From Pectobacterium colocasium (GTDB taxonomy: Bacteria; Pseudomonadota; Gammaproteobacteria; Enterobacterales; Enterobacteriaceae): a DNA stretch of 64,000 nucleotides. The notes beneath the pieces are model-generated. The model searched no databases and was not told the origin of the DNA. It saw only the letters and a list, made by a program, of their open reading frames with translations. Location of the stretch: NCBI RefSeq assembly GCF_020181655.1, contig NZ_CP084032.1:620001-684000 (forward strand). The letters run 5' to 3'. Shown in pieces: positions 53,536-64,000 of this stretch; the first letter of the stretch is position 1, and each line of letters begins with the position of its first letter. Both the position numbers and the translations under genes were made by a program.

Positions 53536-56500
53536 ATGAATGCCAAATCCTCAACGTGTGTGAAGAGCGTCTGTCCCTACTGTGGGGTCGGTTGCGGTGT
53601 GGTGATGGAGGTAAAAGACAATCGCGTGATCAAGGTATCAGGCGATAAGACGCACCCCACCAACTTCGGGCGACTGTGCACAAAGGGAAATACGAGTGGT
53701 CAGGCGCTTGCCGAATCAGGGCGGCTGGAGCATGCCTACCTGCGGGGGGATCGTCAGCACGAATCCGTCAGGGTTGATGTGAATAAGGCGATTAAGGAAA
53801 CCGCACGACGACTGCGGACGATCATTGATACCCACGGTCCTGACGCCGTGTCGCTCTATGTCTCCGGTCAGATGTCGCTGGAGTCGCAATATCTGGCTAA
53901 TAAGCTTGCCAAAGGCTTTATCGGTACAAATAACATTGAGTCAAATTCACGCCTTTGTATGGCGAGTGCGGGGAGCGGCTACAAGCTCTCTCTGGGAGCG
54001 GATGGGCCGCCGGGTTCCTATCAGGATTTTGAACATGCCGATGTCTTTTTTGTCACCGGTGCGAACATGGCCGACTGTCACCCCATTCTTTTCCTGCGGA
54101 TGATGGATCGCGTTAAAGCAGGGGCTAAGCTCATCGTGGTCGACCCACGCCGTAATGCCACGGCGGACAAAGCGAACCTGTTCCTGCACATTAAGCCCGG
54201 CACGGATTTGGCCTTGCTCAATGGCCTGCTCTATCTGCTGGTCCAGAACGGGCACACCGATCCTGCGTTTATCGCCGAGTTCACCGAAGGGTGGGAAGCG
54301 ATGCCCGCATTCCTTGAAGACTACCATCCGGAGACGGTGGCGGAGATCACCGGGTTGCCAGAAGCTGACATCCGCAAGGCGGCGGAATGGATCGGCAGTG
54401 CGTCGGCGTGGATGAGTTGCTGGACGATGGGGCTTAACCAAAGCACGCATGGCACCTGGAATACCAATGCGATCTGCAACCTGCATTTAGCCACGGGGGC
54501 GATTTGCCGCCCCGGCAGCGGCCCGTTTTCTCTGACGGGACAACCCAATGCAATGGGCGGACGCGAAATGGGCTATATGGGGATGGGGTTACCGGGCCAA
54601 CGCTCGGTACTGGTAGAAAAGGATCGTGCTGCTATTGAAGCCCTCTGGGATGTTCCCGCGGGAACGCTGCGCACGGATCTCGGCGGCGGCACCGTCGCCA
54701 TGTTTGAAGACATGATGGCAGGCAAGATCAAGGCATGCTGGATCATTTGTACGAATCCGGTGGCGACGGTTCCTAATCGCAAGAACGTGATTGCTGGGTT
54801 GCAGGCCGCCGAGCTGGTCATCACGCAGGATGCGTTTCTCGATACCGAAACCAACCGCTATGCGGATATCCTGCTGCCCGGTGCGCTGTGGGCGGAAGCA
54901 GAAGGCGTGATGATTAACTCCGAGCGGAATTTGACGCTGATGCAGAAGGCCGTTGATCCGCCCGGTGAGGCGATGGCCGATTGGCAAATCATCGCTAGCG
55001 TCGCCTGCGAAATGGGCTATGCAAAGGGATTTAGCTACGGGTCAGCATCTGAGGTGTTTGAAGAAATCAAGCAGGCCTGGAACCCAAAAACCGGTTATGA
55101 CATTCGTGGTGCCAGCTATGCCAGCTTAAGGCAGGCACCGTTGCAATGGCCTTGTCCGCCGGATGATGACAGCCATCGCCATCCCGTTCGCTACCTCAAC
55201 GACGGTGTGAGCCAAACGCTCAACGTGTTACCAGACGGCACGCGGCCGCGGCTTGTTTTTGCGACCGACAGCGGTAAAGGGATATTCCTCCCCCGACCGC
55301 ATATGCCGCCCGCCGAGATGCCGGATGATGATTTCCAGTTTGTGTTGAATACCGGTCGCTTGCAGCACCAGTGGCACACGATGACGAAAACCGGAAAGAT
55401 TCCGACGCTCAATAAGCTCAATCCGGGGCCTTTCATTGAAGTGCATCCTGAAGATGCTACCGCGCTTGGCATTCGAGAGAAGGATCGGGTGGAAGTCCGT
55501 TCACGTCGGGGACGTGCGGTACTCCCTGCCGTTGTGACCGATCGCGTGCGTCCCGGAAACTGCTTTGCGCCTTTCCACTGGAATGATGTCTTTGGTGATG
55601 ATCTGGCGATTAACGCGGTCACCAGTGATGCCATTGATCCTATTTCCCAGCAGCCTGAATTCAAGTTTTGCGCTGTAGCACTGGCTCGGATTGCTGAACC
55701 ATCCGCGCCTATTTCCCCTGCGCGCGAGAGCGATGCGGCTCCGGTGCCATCGGTACCTGCCGAGGCGGGGGCGCCGAACAACGACATCAAGGAGCTCGAC
55801 ATGAAACACATTGATGCGCTGGCTACGCTACTTGGCCTGGAGGCTCCTCCGACGCTAACGCTGAGCGCACCCGAACAGCATTATCTGCAAGGGTATATCG
55901 CCGCGTTGCGTACTGATGCATCACGACTGGCTGGTGGCGTGCCCGTGCTGCCTGCCACGGCGCCATTGGAACCCTCCCGACGCCTGATGCTCGACGGCAT
56001 GCTGGCAGGGCTGTTTGCCCGCACCTGGGTACCTGATGGCGGTGGCGCTTCTCTGCCAGTGACGTCTCCTGCCGCCTCTGCGGCGATCACATCATCACCC
56101 TCGCCTATTTGGGTTTTATGGGCATCATCGACCGGCAATGCGGAGAGTGTTGCAGCGCAGTGCGCTGAACGTCTGAAAGCAGAGGGGCATTCCGTGATGC
56201 TGTCTGAGATGGGCAGCGTCAAGATTGCCGATTTGCCTGCAACGTCGCGGGTACTCTTTATCGCCAGCACCTTTGGCGACGGTGACCCTCCCGATAACGG
56301 CGTGAATTTCTGGGCGGCATTGCAAGCGGAGGCGGCGCCCAGTCTGACCGAAATGGCATTTGCTGTGCTGGCATTGGGGGATTCAAACTACGATCAGTTT
56401 TGCGGCTTTGGCCGCCGGCTTGATGCGCGACTGGAGGCGCTGGGTGCGACGCGTCTGTCAGCACGAATCGACTGCGAACCTGACTATCAGGAGGCAGCGG

Positions 56501-57762
56501 GAATTTGGCTGGATAGCATGATCAACGCTCTCGCAGGCACACCTATGCCAGCAGTGAGTCGAGTGTCTACTGCCGCAGCGGCGACAGTGGCTGATGAGGA
56601 TGACGCGGGTACGGTAGCACCTGCCGCGGTTTCGTCGCCCATCTTCAGTAGAAATGCACCTTTGCCTGCATACCTGGTACATAACCAACTGCTTAATGCG
56701 CCGGGCGCAGAAAAGGAAACGCGACAATTCGCCTTTGATATTTCAGGCAGCAATGTGAGCTACGAAGCGGGTGATGCACTCGGCATTTGGCCGACGAATA
56801 GCCCCGAGCTGGTGAGCGAGATGCTCTCAGCACTCAAGCTTTCGCCTGCTACCGTGGTGACCGTCAAGGATAAAGGCGACATGACGCTGGCTGAGGCGTT
56901 ATCCCAGCATGTCGAAATTGCCCGTATCACGCCGGAGTTTTTGCAGTTTGTGAGTCAACGTTCAGATCATGGTGAACTGGCTGAGCTGTTGAAAGAGGAA
57001 CGTAAAGAGGAACTCAAACAGTGGCTGTGGGGACGGCAGATTGTCGATGTGCTACAGGCGTTTCCAATTCAGGTTCAGGCTGACGAATTACTAAGCGTGC
57101 TTAAGCGTATTCAACCGCGCTTATACTCGATTTCATCCAGCCCAACAGTCACCCCGCATCAGATCCACCTGACTGTCTCGACGGTGCGCTATGGGGCTGA
57201 GGGTAAACCGCGTGGCGGCGTGTGTTCAACCTTTCTCGCTGACCGCGCGGCAGAGTCGATTGCGGTGCCGATCTTCATTCAAAAGTCAGCCCATTTCCGC
57301 ACGCCTAAAAACCCGGATACGCCAATCATCATGGTGGGGGCGGGCACGGGTATCGCACCTTTCCGGGCTTTTTTGCAAGAACGTCGGGCGACAGGGGCAC
57401 AAGGTAAAAACTGGCTGTTCTTTGGCGAACAGCGTGCGGCGACCGATTTCTACTATCGTGAGGAGCTGGAAGCGCTGCAACGTGATGGTTACCTGCATCG
57501 ATTTGATACGGCTTTTTCGCGTGACCAACGCGAGAAGATTTATGTTCAACACCGTATGGGTGAGCAGGGGGCTGAGCTGTGGCGCTGGTTAGAGAAGGGC
57601 GCGCATTTCTACGTGTGTGGTGACGCCAGCCGCATGGCGAAAGATGTGGATTCGGCGCTTCGGCAGGTTGCACAGGTTCACGGGAACATGAGCAGTGAAG
57701 AGGCGGCAGCCTATATTGCCAAAATGGCACAGGACAAACGCTATCTCCGCGATGTGTACTGA
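53536..57762 (+). CDS. Fused assimilatory nitrate reductase / CysJ-like flavoprotein reductase
   Basis: A 1408-residue cytoplasmic fusion. Residues about 1-720 are a bis-MGD molybdenum nitrate reductase of the NasA/NarB type, with the [4Fe-4S] cysteines Cys13, Cys16, Cys20 and Cys48 and the [14 protein letters not shown] block. A Pro/Ala-rich linker (to about 755) leads to a CysJ-like part: a helical segment, flavodoxin domain from about 858 ([10 protein letters not shown]), FAD domain ([10 protein letters not shown] at 1195) and NADPH domain ([12 protein letters not shown] at 1268), ending RYLRDVY as CysJ does. It should reduce nitrate to nitrite with NADPH by itself. The ATG follows GGGAG; the frame is open 51 codons earlier but that is leader. 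An internal AAGGAG-ATG stands at residue 756. Confidence 0.9.
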   Translation: MNAKSSTCVKSVCPYCGVGCGVVMEVKDNRVIKVSGDKTHPTNFGRLCTKGNTSGQALAESGRLEHAYLRGDRQHESVRVDVNKAIKETARRLRTIIDTHGPDAVSLYVSGQMSLESQYLANKLAKGFIGTNNIESNSRLCMASAGSGYKLSLGADGPPGSYQDFEHADVFFVTGANMADCHPILFLRMMDRVKAGAKLIVVDPRRNATADKANLFLHIKPGTDLALLNGLLYLLVQNGHTDPAFIAEFTEGWEAMPAFLEDYHPETVAEITGLPEADIRKAAEWIGSASAWMSCWTMGLNQSTHGTWNTNAICNLHLATGAICRPGSGPFSLTGQPNAMGGREMGYMGMGLPGQRSVLVEKDRAAIEALWDVPAGTLRTDLGGGTVAMFEDMMAGKIKACWIICTNPVATVPNRKNVIAGLQAAELVITQDAFLDTETNRYADILLPGALWAEAEGVMINSERNLTLMQKAVDPPGEAMADWQIIASVACEMGYAKGFSYGSASEVFEEIKQAWNPKTGYDIRGASYASLRQAPLQWPCPPDDDSHRHPVRYLNDGVSQTLNVLPDGTRPRLVFATDSGKGIFLPRPHMPPAEMPDDDFQFVLNTGRLQHQWHTMTKTGKIPTLNKLNPGPFIEVHPEDATALGIREKDRVEVRSRRGRAVLPAVVTDRVRPGNCFAPFHWNDVFGDDLAINAVTSDAIDPISQQPEFKFCAVALARIAEPSAPISPARESDAAPVPSVPAEAGAPNNDIKELDMKHIDALATLLGLEAPPTLTLSAPEQHYLQGYIAALRTDASRLAGGVPVLPATAPLEPSRRLMLDGMLAGLFARTWVPDGGGASLPVTSPAASAAITSSPSPIWVLWASSTGNAESVAAQCAERLKAEGHSVMLSEMGSVKIADLPATSRVLFIASTFGDGDPPDNGVNFWAALQAEAAPSLTEMAFAVLALGDSNYDQFCGFGRRLDARLEALGATRLSARIDCEPDYQEAAGIWLDSMINALAGTPMPAVSRVSTAAAATVADEDDAGTVAPAAVSSPIFSRNAPLPAYLVHNQLLNAPGAEKETRQFAFDISGSNVSYEAGDALGIWPTNSPELVSEMLSALKLSPATVVTVKDKGDMTLAEALSQHVEIARITPEFLQFVSQRSDHGELAELLKEERKEELKQWLWGRQIVDVLQAFPIQVQADELLSVLKRIQPRLYSISSSPTVTPHQIHLTVSTVRYGAEGKPRGGVCSTFLADRAAESIAVPIFIQKSAHFRTPKNPDTPIIMVGAGTGIAPFRAFLQERRATGAQGKNWLFFGEQRAATDFYYREELEALQRDGYLHRFDTAFSRDQREKIYVQHRMGEQGAELWRWLEKGAHFYVCGDASRMAKDVDSALRQVAQVHGNMSSEEAAAYIAKMAQDKRYLRDVY
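55789..55803 (+). promoter_or_regulatory. In-frame internal ribosome binding site and ATG
   Basis: AAGGAG (55789-55794), six bases, then ATG at 55801. The ATG is in frame and falls at the start of the CysJ-like half ([16 protein letters not shown]). It could give a separate 653-residue reductase, or be left from a former gene boundary. Confidence 0.5.
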
Positions 57763-57814
57763 GTTTGCCAGTGGCTTTTACTGATATCAGGCGGCCGTTA
57801 TTTCTGAGGTCGAT

Positions 57815-57850
57815 GCGTTAGGTGTTTTACCACCTAGCGCTATTTCTTTT
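57815..57850 (+). terminator. Terminator of the nitrate reductase gene
   Basis: GCGTTAGGTG and CACCTAGCGC form a 10-bp stem with a six-base loop, followed by TATTTCTTTT. Confidence 0.8.
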
Positions 57851-57864
57851 ACTCCATAATTGTT
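57847..57864 (+). promoter_or_regulatory. BaeR-box-like site without a gene
   Basis: TTTTACTCCATAATTGTT differs from the BaeR consensus at three of 18 positions and continues, like the spy promoter, with GC-x-TATGT. No plus-strand gene follows in 57865-58129 or beyond; that stretch is AT-rich and otherwise featureless. Confidence 0.45.
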
Positions 57865-58129
57865 GCATATGTAAGTGACCATTGCATAATGGCGCTACAT
57901 TTGCTGAAAGTGGCGTCCCTCCGCATTGGCCCTGCTCTATGAAAAGCGAAGCATCAATGCGCAAAGTTATTCAGCTTTATATACTTTGGAGATACTACGT
58001 ACACTTATGTATGCTCCGTTATGGTGTGTCAACGCACAAAAAACTTGAAGTATGGTAGATAACTCTAGCGATGAGTTTCCGATAGAAGTATCGAGTAGTT
58101 ATCTTTATGAATAGTATTAGAGAGCAATT

Positions 58130-59170
58130 TCATAAATCAAAATGGCTTATGATTTTGAAAGCATCATACTTTTTTCTCGGTCTGCTTAAATCTCTGGAAG
58201 AAGAATTTACCTCATTCAGCTTACTACTCAACACATTTTTAGTATCGCTAGATAATGAATCCCACCATTCAGGGTTGGAATATGTATTTTCTGAATAAGA
58301 ATAGAAAAACTCAACGAGTAGGTCTTCTTTATTCTCTTTTTCCATTAATGATTTAATTAATTTTTCCGCTAGGCTATTTTCCTGAAGCCATGAGAAAAAA
58401 ATAAATCCTTTGTCTTTACTAGTGCTTATACAATTGAATATAATAAATTGATCTTGATTGTAGTCATTGAGGTTTTGCAATTTATTGTTATAGAAATCTA
58501 TTTCTATTAGGATGGATGCTCCTGTTACAACTTTATTGTTCTCTACTTCAAATACTTTGTGTCTAAGACGTGAGAAAGACTTTGATAAATATATTTCATC
58601 AAGTTTTTTCTTTATCTTTCCAGTGTCGGATAAACCTTGTTTTTCATGCCTTTCTTTTTCGGATAGGATTGATTTTATTATTTTCTCTTTTGTTTTTAAA
58701 TCATCGTCATTGCGTTCTTTCTTTAATTCTTTCAATTGTGAATTGAATTCGTTTCTTAATTTATATTGGTTTTTAACAATAAGTGATTTTTTAAAATATT
58801 CCATGCAACTAATACGATAAGCTTGTAAGAAAAGGTTTTCTGCTGAGGGATAGAACAAAGTATTTTCTATAGGAGAAAAGATATGTTTATCGTGGTAGGC
58901 ACAAAATCCAGTAAATACAGATGCTTTAGAAATGCCGGTTTTTGTAAATGTTAGCACTCCATTTTGTTCATTTAAAGTAAAGGGGTTGGTATTCACTGAC
59001 ATAACCACTCCATTACTTGCTATAGGCCGAAGAGATAAAGATTTTGATAATGTATGTGCATCAATGATTCTTGAGTCACACCTTTCATGTAAAATTTCTG
59101 GCGCACTACAATACTTTAATTTCTGGCTTTTCATTAAATTTTTGGCGATATTAGCCCATCCATTATCCAT
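58130..59170 (-). CDS. AT-rich protein of unknown function with HNH-like Cys/His pattern
   Basis: A 346-residue protein, much more AT-rich than its neighbours. Cys21, Cys31 and His39 (CDSRIIDAHTLSKS) followed by Cys90 and His93 (GFCAYHDKHIFSPIE) look like a treble-clef or HNH-type zinc site, as seen in some nuclease-like and phage-defence proteins. The middle (about 130-200) is Lys/Glu-rich and coiled-coil-like. AAAGG precedes the ATG. It lies alone between the nitrate reductase and tRNA-Ile2, suggesting gene transfer. I do not recognise a named family. Confidence 0.7.
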   Translation of the reverse strand: MDNGWANIAKNLMKSQKLKYCSAPEILHERCDSRIIDAHTLSKSLSLRPIASNGVVMSVNTNPFTLNEQNGVLTFTKTGISKASVFTGFCAYHDKHIFSPIENTLFYPSAENLFLQAYRISCMEYFKKSLIVKNQYKLRNEFNSQLKELKKERNDDDLKTKEKIIKSILSEKERHEKQGLSDTGKIKKKLDEIYLSKSFSRLRHKVFEVENNKVVTGASILIEIDFYNNKLQNLNDYNQDQFIIFNCISTSKDKGFIFFSWLQENSLAEKLIKSLMEKENKEDLLVEFFYSYSENTYSNPEWWDSLSSDTKNVLSSKLNEVNSSSRDLSRPRKKYDAFKIISHFDL

Positions 59171-59432
59171 ATTTTACCTTTCAATTTTGATTGATTTTCA
59201 TTTAATTAAAATTCTTTTACGCACTAGTTATAGTATTATTCAGTGGGAAGTGATGGGGTAAGGTTAATTATCTATTTTTAGAGGCGATTTTTGGTTTTTA
59301 AATTGTAAGGGAAATCATTAATGTTTTTTTCTTAATTTGAAATTTTATTTATCCGAATATCTGATAACTTTTTTCTGAATAGTCAAAACGATGAAGAAAT
59401 CATAAAAATACGTAGTATGTCGATTATATATT

Positions 59433-59508
59433 TGGTGGCCCCTGCTGGACTTGAACCAGCGACCAAGCGATTATGAGTCGCCTGCTCTAACCACTGAGCT
59501 AAGGGGCC
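59433..59508 (-). tRNA. ileX: tRNA-Ile2 (CAU, lysidine-modified)
   Basis: A 76-base cloverleaf beginning GGCCCCTTAGCTCAGTGGTT, anticodon CAT in CTCATAA, encoded CCA. It is nearly identical to E. coli ileX, whose C34 is changed to lysidine by TilS so that it reads AUA. Its 3' end faces the AT-rich gene. Confidence 0.93.
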
Positions 59509-59649
59509 GAATGGGCAATGATTATACGGTAATGTGCGGAGGAGGTCTATAGCCTATCTGCTGGGTGGTGCTTTTATGTACTCAAGATAGCTTGTTGTTA
59601 TTCTTATCAGAATTTACGATAGCTGTAGTCAACGGAAGTAGGGAAAGAC

Positions 59650-60153
59650 ATGATTACCGATATTCTTGCCATGAATCTTCAGGTGGTTTTCTGCGGCATT
59701 AACCCTGGGTTGTCGACGGCCCATCATGGTTACCACTTCGCGAACCCCAGTAACCGCTTCTGGAAAGTCATTCATCAGGCAGGGTTTACCGAGCGGTTGC
59801 TGACGCCCGCCGAAGAACAACATCTGCTGGACACCGGATGCGGCATCACGATGCTGGTGGATCGCCCAACGGTTGAAGCCACCGAGCTAGGGCGAGATGA
59901 GCTGCTGCAAGGTGGGAGCGCGATTGTTGAGAAAATGGAGCGTTATCAGCCGCGTGCGTTGGCTGTGCTGGGGAAGCAGGCGTTCAGTCAGGCGTTTGGT
60001 ATCAAGAAAGTGTCGTGGGGACGTCAGGCGTTGCGTATTGGCGAGACGCAGGTTTGGGTGCTGCCGAACCCAAGTGGACTGAATCGTGCGACGCTGGAGT
60101 CGCTGGTGGCGTCGTATCAGGAGCTGCATCAGGCATTGCAGGATAACGTATAA
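59650..60153 (+). CDS. mug: G/U mismatch-specific DNA glycosylase Mug
   Basis: A 167-residue cytoplasmic DNA repair enzyme, one residue shorter than E. coli Mug. The active-site motifs are [10 protein letters not shown] and [15 protein letters not shown]. It removes uracil and ethenocytosine from mismatches. AGGGAAAG precedes the ATG. It lies next to rpoD, as in E. coli. Confidence 0.96.
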   Translation: MITDILAMNLQVVFCGINPGLSTAHHGYHFANPSNRFWKVIHQAGFTERLLTPAEEQHLLDTGCGITMLVDRPTVEATELGRDELLQGGSAIVEKMERYQPRALAVLGKQAFSQAFGIKKVSWGRQALRIGETQVWVLPNPSGLNRATLESLVASYQELHQALQDNV

Positions 60154-60181
60154 ATGCAATCTGAGCGTTCTGACAGGCAAA

Positions 60182-60209
60182 AAATAACCCCGGAGAACCG
60201 GGGTTATTT
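60182..60209. terminator. Bidirectional terminator between mug and rpoD
   Basis: AAATAACCCCGG and CCGGGGTTATTT form a 12-bp stem with an AGAA loop, between convergent genes. Confidence 0.9.
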
Positions 60210-60240
60210 ATCATGTCGTGTGGATTAGCTGAGAACCGAA

Positions 60241-62079
60241 TTAATCATCCAGGAAGCTACGCAGCACTTCGGAACGGCTTGGGTGGCGCAGTTTACGCAG
60301 CGCTTTCGCTTCGATCTGACGAATACGTTCACGCGTAACGTCAAACTGTTTGCCCACTTCTTCCAGCGTATGGTCGGTGTTCATATCGATACCGAAACGC
60401 ATACGCAGGACTTTCGCTTCACGTGCGGTCAGGCCAGCCAGTACGTCGTGTGTCGCAGAACGCAGGCTTTCCGACGTTGCTGAATCCAGCGGCAGCTCCA
60501 GCGTCGTATCTTCAATGAAATCGCCCAAATGTGAATCTTCATCATCACCAATCGGGGTTTCCATTGAAATCGGCTCTTTCGCGATCTTCAGCACTTTACG
60601 GATCTTGTCTTCCGGCATCAGCATACGTTCAGCCAGCTCTTCCGGCGTCGGTTCACGACCCATTTCCTGCAACATTTGACGAGAGATACGGTTCAGTTTG
60701 TTGATCGTCTCAATCATGTGTACCGGAATACGGATGGTACGTGCCTGATCGGCGATAGAGCGGGTGATCGCCTGACGGATCCACCAGGTTGCATAGGTCG
60801 AGAATTTGTAACCACGGCGATATTCGAATTTATCTACCGCTTTCATCAGACCGATGTTGCCTTCCTGAATGAGGTCGAGGAACTGCAAACCACGGTTGGT
60901 GTATTTCTTCGCGATAGAAATAACCAGACGCAGGTTGGCTTCCACCATTTCTTTCTTGGCGCGACGTGCTTTTGCTTCACCAATCGACATGCGGCGATTG
61001 ATGTCTTTCACCTGCTCGATTGTCAGACCGGTTTCTTCTTCGATCTGTTGCAGTTTTTGCAGGCTGCGAGTGACGTCTTCTTCTACATCATTCAGCTTTT
61101 CAGACCACGGCTTGCCCATGGCGACGGCTGCGGCAAACCAGGTGCTGTTGGTTTCATTGCCGGTGAACATAGTGACGAAGTTTTTCTTCGGCATTTTGCA
61201 CTGTTCAACGCACAGTTTGATGATCAAACGTTCCTGAGTACGGACGCGATCCATCATGGAACGCATGCTGTTAACCAGGAAATCGAACTGTTTCGGCACC
61301 AGGCGGAACTGTTTGAAGACTTCAGACAGGTTCAGAATTTCCTGTGCTGCCAGCGCATGGCTACGACCATGGGCTTTGATAGCCTGACGGGTGGTTTCAT
61401 ATTGTTCACGCAGTTCGGTGAACTTCTCACGCGCCAGTTCCGGATCGATACTGTTATCGTCTTCGGAGTCTTCGTCGTCTTCAGACTCTTCGTCGTCATC
61501 GTCCATTTCTTCGCTCGACAGCTCGGAGCCCACGTGCGTTGCGGTAGGGGCGATGTCCTCTTCCGCATTAGGATCGACGAAGCCGGTGATCAGGTCGGAC
61601 AGGCGGCTTTCGCCCGCTTCAACGCGATCGTATTGTTCCAGCAGGTAAGTAATGGCTTCAGGATACTCGGCGACAGAGCACTGAACCTGGTTGATACCGT
61701 CTTCGATACGTTTGGCGATATCAATCTCGCCTTCACGCGTCAATAGCTCAACGGTACCCATTTCACGCATGTACATGCGAACCGGATCGGTAGTGCGACC
61801 AATTTCCGATTCAACGCTGGATAGAACCTGCGCAGCAGCCTCTGCCGCATCTTCATCGGCATCATTGGTGTTTTCGGCCAGCAACAGATCGTCTGCATCC
61901 GGTGCTTCTTCCATCACCTGGATGCCCATGTCGTTAATCATCTGGATGATATCTTCGATCTGATCCGAGTCGATGATATCTTCCGGCAGATGGTCATTGA
62001 CCTCAGCATAGGTCAGGTAGCCTTGCTCCTTACCACGGGTGACAAGCAGCTTCAGCTGTGACTGCGGGTTTTGCTCCAT
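60241..62079 (-). CDS. rpoD: RNA polymerase housekeeping sigma factor RpoD (sigma-70)
   Basis: A 612-residue protein, one residue shorter than E. coli. Region 1.1 at the N-terminus, a long acidic stretch ([17 protein letters not shown]) in the non-conserved region, region 2 with [20 protein letters not shown] and [17 protein letters not shown] for the -10 element, and region 4 with the helix-turn-helix [20 protein letters not shown] for the -35 element. It directs transcription of most genes. It follows dnaG in the same direction, with a heat-shock promoter inside dnaG. Confidence 0.99.
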   Translation of the reverse strand: MEQNPQSQLKLLVTRGKEQGYLTYAEVNDHLPEDIIDSDQIEDIIQMINDMGIQVMEEAPDADDLLLAENTNDADEDAAEAAAQVLSSVESEIGRTTDPVRMYMREMGTVELLTREGEIDIAKRIEDGINQVQCSVAEYPEAITYLLEQYDRVEAGESRLSDLITGFVDPNAEEDIAPTATHVGSELSSEEMDDDDEESEDDEDSEDDNSIDPELAREKFTELREQYETTRQAIKAHGRSHALAAQEILNLSEVFKQFRLVPKQFDFLVNSMRSMMDRVRTQERLIIKLCVEQCKMPKKNFVTMFTGNETNSTWFAAAVAMGKPWSEKLNDVEEDVTRSLQKLQQIEEETGLTIEQVKDINRRMSIGEAKARRAKKEMVEANLRLVISIAKKYTNRGLQFLDLIQEGNIGLMKAVDKFEYRRGYKFSTYATWWIRQAITRSIADQARTIRIPVHMIETINKLNRISRQMLQEMGREPTPEELAERMLMPEDKIRKVLKIAKEPISMETPIGDDEDSHLGDFIEDTTLELPLDSATSESLRSATHDVLAGLTAREAKVLRMRFGIDMNTDHTLEEVGKQFDVTRERIRQIEAKALRKLRHPSRSEVLRSFLDD

Positions 62080-62233
62080 AAGACGGTATCCACACTTCAG
62101 AGTATTTGGGTTGGTGTCGGTCAGCGTAGTTCGCTAACAATAGCATTAGGGGTATTTTTCTTATCGCCGCGGCCCCTGTAGCGGCTCTTTGCAGGGCTCA
62201 ACCCTGCTATTTATCGGCAATTAAGCCTCTGTA

Positions 62234-63988
62234 TCAGTGTTTTCTGGTCAACGCCAGTTGCAACGACCAAAGCTCTTTTTTTTCTTTGGCGTTGAGCCCG
62301 TGCGTTCTGTCACGGGCAATCAATGTTTCTTGTCGCTGTTTCAACAGCTGATCGTAGAGCTCTGCCAGACTGATTCTGAACTTCTCGTCGAGCTCTTCCT
62401 CTACGATCATATGGTTCCATGAAGCCATGGTTTCAAGCTGCTTGCGGTACTTGCTGTCGCGATATTTTTCCAACAGCAAACCCATGTTCATTCCCGGGCT
62501 GGCGTTGCAGGTTTTCACCAAATCCTGAAACAGCGATAAACCAGCCACTTTGTCTTCTTCAATCCCTTCCAGCGCAAGGTCAGGAACCTCTGCCGCCAGC
62601 CTGGGGTTTTGTACTAAAAGTCCTATAAGTATACGCATAGTTGTGACTTTTAGTTGCGGCGGCTGGTAAGGCTGCGCCTGCTCTGCCATTTTAGGCAGTA
62701 GCCTGTCCAACTGGCTGTCGTCCAAAATACCTAGCTTGTTGCCGAGCTGCTGGCGCAAATAGAGCCGCAGCGTTTCTCCCGGTACCTGGCCTATCAGCGG
62801 CAGCGCCAGCGTGCTGAGCTTGGTACGGCCATCGGGAGAACTCATATCCACCTGCTGTTGCAGCGTTTCAAACAGAAACTGCGACAGCGGCAGAGCGTGT
62901 TCCATACGCTGTTCAAAGGCGGCTTTGCCCTCTTTACGTACCAGCGTGTCGGGATCTTCACCGTCCGGCAGAAACATAAAGCGTAGCTGACGACCATCGT
63001 TCAAATAGGGTAGCGCAGTTTCCAGCGCGCGCCATGCCGCTTCGCGTCCGGCACGGTCTCCGTCATAACAACACACCACTAGATCGGTGGCGCGAAAGAG
63101 TAACTGAATGTGATCGGCGGTCGTCGAAGTACCCAGCGACGCCACCGCATAATCAATACCAAACTGCGCCAGCGCCACGACATCCATATAGCCTTCAACA
63201 ACCAAAAGTCGCTTTAGCTCCGCGTGGCTTTGCTGCGCTTCATACAGGCCGTACAACTGGCGACCTTTATGAAAAATCTCTGTTTCTGGCGAGTTAAGGT
63301 ACTTTGGCGTACCGTCGCCTAATACTCGTCCGCCGAAAGCAATCACTCGCCCCCGTTTGTCGCGAATGGGGAACATCACTCGCTCGCGGAAGCGATCATA
63401 CGTTCGGCCTTGATCGTTAGTCACCAGCATGCCGGCATCGTTCAATGTGCTGCGGTCATCATTATTGCGGCCAAAGCGCTTTAAGACGTTATCCCAGCCG
63501 GGCGGAGCGAAGCCGATCGCAAAATGGCTGATAACCTCTGCGCTTAAACCGCGCTGTTGCAGATACTGCAACGCTGGCGTACCGACTGACTGGCTTAGTG
63601 CTTGCTGATAGAACCCGCTGAGCTGCCCCATCAATTCGTATAGACTTTGTCGCTGGTGACGCTCTAACTGGGTTGGGCCAGTGCCGCTTTCATAAGGCAC
63701 TTCGAGGCCGTATTGGGTGGCCAGTTCTTCAATGGTTTCAACGAATTCGAGACGATCGTAATTCATCAAAAAATCAATGGCGTTGCCGTGTGCGCCACAG
63801 CCAAAACAGTGGTAGAACTGTTTGTCACCGTTTACGGTGAATGAGGGGGTTTTTTCGTGATGGAACGGACAGCACGCATGGTAGTTTTTGCCCTGCTTTT
63901 TCAGTTTGACACGCGCGTCAATGAGATCGACGATGTCGGTGCGCGCCAGCAGGTCATTAATAAATACGCGTGGGATTCGTCCAGCCAT
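62234..63988 (-). CDS. dnaG: DNA primase DnaG
   Basis: A 584-residue protein, three longer than E. coli. The zinc domain has Cys40, His43, Cys61 and Cys64. The TOPRIM catalytic part includes VVEGYMDVVAL and CCYDGDRAGREAAW. The C-terminal domain binds DnaB helicase. It makes RNA primers for replication. The start (ATG after AGGGGC) is just inside the window. It is in the classic rpsU-dnaG-rpoD order; rpsU would be to the right, outside the window. Confidence 0.98.
   Translation of the reverse strand: MAGRIPRVFINDLLARTDIVDLIDARVKLKKQGKNYHACCPFHHEKTPSFTVNGDKQFYHCFGCGAHGNAIDFLMNYDRLEFVETIEELATQYGLEVPYESGTGPTQLERHQRQSLYELMGQLSGFYQQALSQSVGTPALQYLQQRGLSAEVISHFAIGFAPPGWDNVLKRFGRNNDDRSTLNDAGMLVTNDQGRTYDRFRERVMFPIRDKRGRVIAFGGRVLGDGTPKYLNSPETEIFHKGRQLYGLYEAQQSHAELKRLLVVEGYMDVVALAQFGIDYAVASLGTSTTADHIQLLFRATDLVVCCYDGDRAGREAAWRALETALPYLNDGRQLRFMFLPDGEDPDTLVRKEGKAAFEQRMEHALPLSQFLFETLQQQVDMSSPDGRTKLSTLALPLIGQVPGETLRLYLRQQLGNKLGILDDSQLDRLLPKMAEQAQPYQPPQLKVTTMRILIGLLVQNPRLAAEVPDLALEGIEEDKVAGLSLFQDLVKTCNASPGMNMGLLLEKYRDSKYRKQLETMASWNHMIVEEELDEKFRISLAELYDQLLKQRQETLIARDRTHGLNAKEKKELWSLQLALTRKH
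62405..62437 (-). promoter_or_regulatory. Candidate sigma-32 promoter of rpoD inside dnaG
   Basis: On the minus strand CTTGAA (62437-62432) and ACCATATGATC are 15 bases apart, at the same place in dnaG as the E. coli heat-shock promoter of rpoD. Confidence 0.4.
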
Positions 63989-64000
63989 AAGCCCCTGATG

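Noticed and set aside
59433..59508. tRNA-Met from the CAT anticodon
   Set aside because: The whole sequence matches the minor isoleucine tRNA (ileX), whose C34 becomes lysidine.
60676..61746. 356-codon open frame antisense to rpoD
   Set aside because: It lies fully inside rpoD on the other strand, Phe/Asp-rich, without ribosome site.

Overview
The window reads as chromosome of a soft-rot enterobacterium, most likely Pectobacterium. The protein sequences are close to E. coli homologues (groES/groEL, lexA, plsB, rpoD, dnaG, tRNA-Phe, tRNA-Ile2). The galacturonate genes are arranged as exuR, exuT and uxaC-uxaB-uxaA, which suits a pectin-degrading plant pathogen, and a KdgR-like palindrome follows uxaA. 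The genus is inferred from memory of gene order; no database search was possible.

Bases 1-6865 are the end of an integrated element. In order they hold the 3' part of a helicase gene, a GIY-YIG (T5orf172-type) nuclease gene, a ccdAB toxin-antitoxin pair, a MobC-like gene, a GC-rich stretch without a convincing gene, two small genes and a P4-type tyrosine integrase. The integrase lies next to the 3' end of a tRNA-Phe gene (6866-6941), the probable attachment site. The other end of the element lies to the left, outside the window.

Bases 6866-25000 are core chromosome: a TetR regulator, dsbD-cutA, dcuA and aspA (anaerobic aspartate-fumarate metabolism and disulfide reduction), fxsA, the heat-shock operon groES-groEL, ubiC-ubiA, plsB and dgkA, SOS-controlled lexA, yjbJ and zur, then yhaK and yhaJ. 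dinF, which follows lexA in E. coli, is absent. Bases 24800-29300 carry the yqjG-yqjF and yqjK-E-D-C-mzrA-yqjA envelope-stress cluster. Bases 29700-37800 are the galacturonate regulon. Bases 37800-45200 carry sstT, alx with a yybP-ykoY manganese riboswitch, ygjR, rlmG and fadH.

Bases 45200-59400 are more accessory: spy with a BaeR box, a membrane diguanylate cyclase, a DUF305 protein, a beta-glucoside PTS permease and a convergent 6-phospho-beta-glucosidase, a DUF1543 protein, a 1408-residue nitrate reductase fused to a CysJ-like flavoprotein reductase, and an isolated AT-rich gene of unknown function. The right end is core again: tRNA-Ile2, mug, rpoD and dnaG.

The strongest new signals are in RNA leaders. 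The PTS and phospho-glucosidase genes each have a leader with a BglG-type antiterminator motif overlapping a terminator, although no bglG gene is nearby. The nitrate reductase leader has two hexaloop hairpins followed by a terminator, the layout expected for an ANTAR-type (NasR) antiterminator. The fused nitrate reductase also has an in-frame internal Shine-Dalgarno and ATG at the domain junction. ERIC repeats, a 74-bp tandem repeat beside alx, and several operator pairs are also described.
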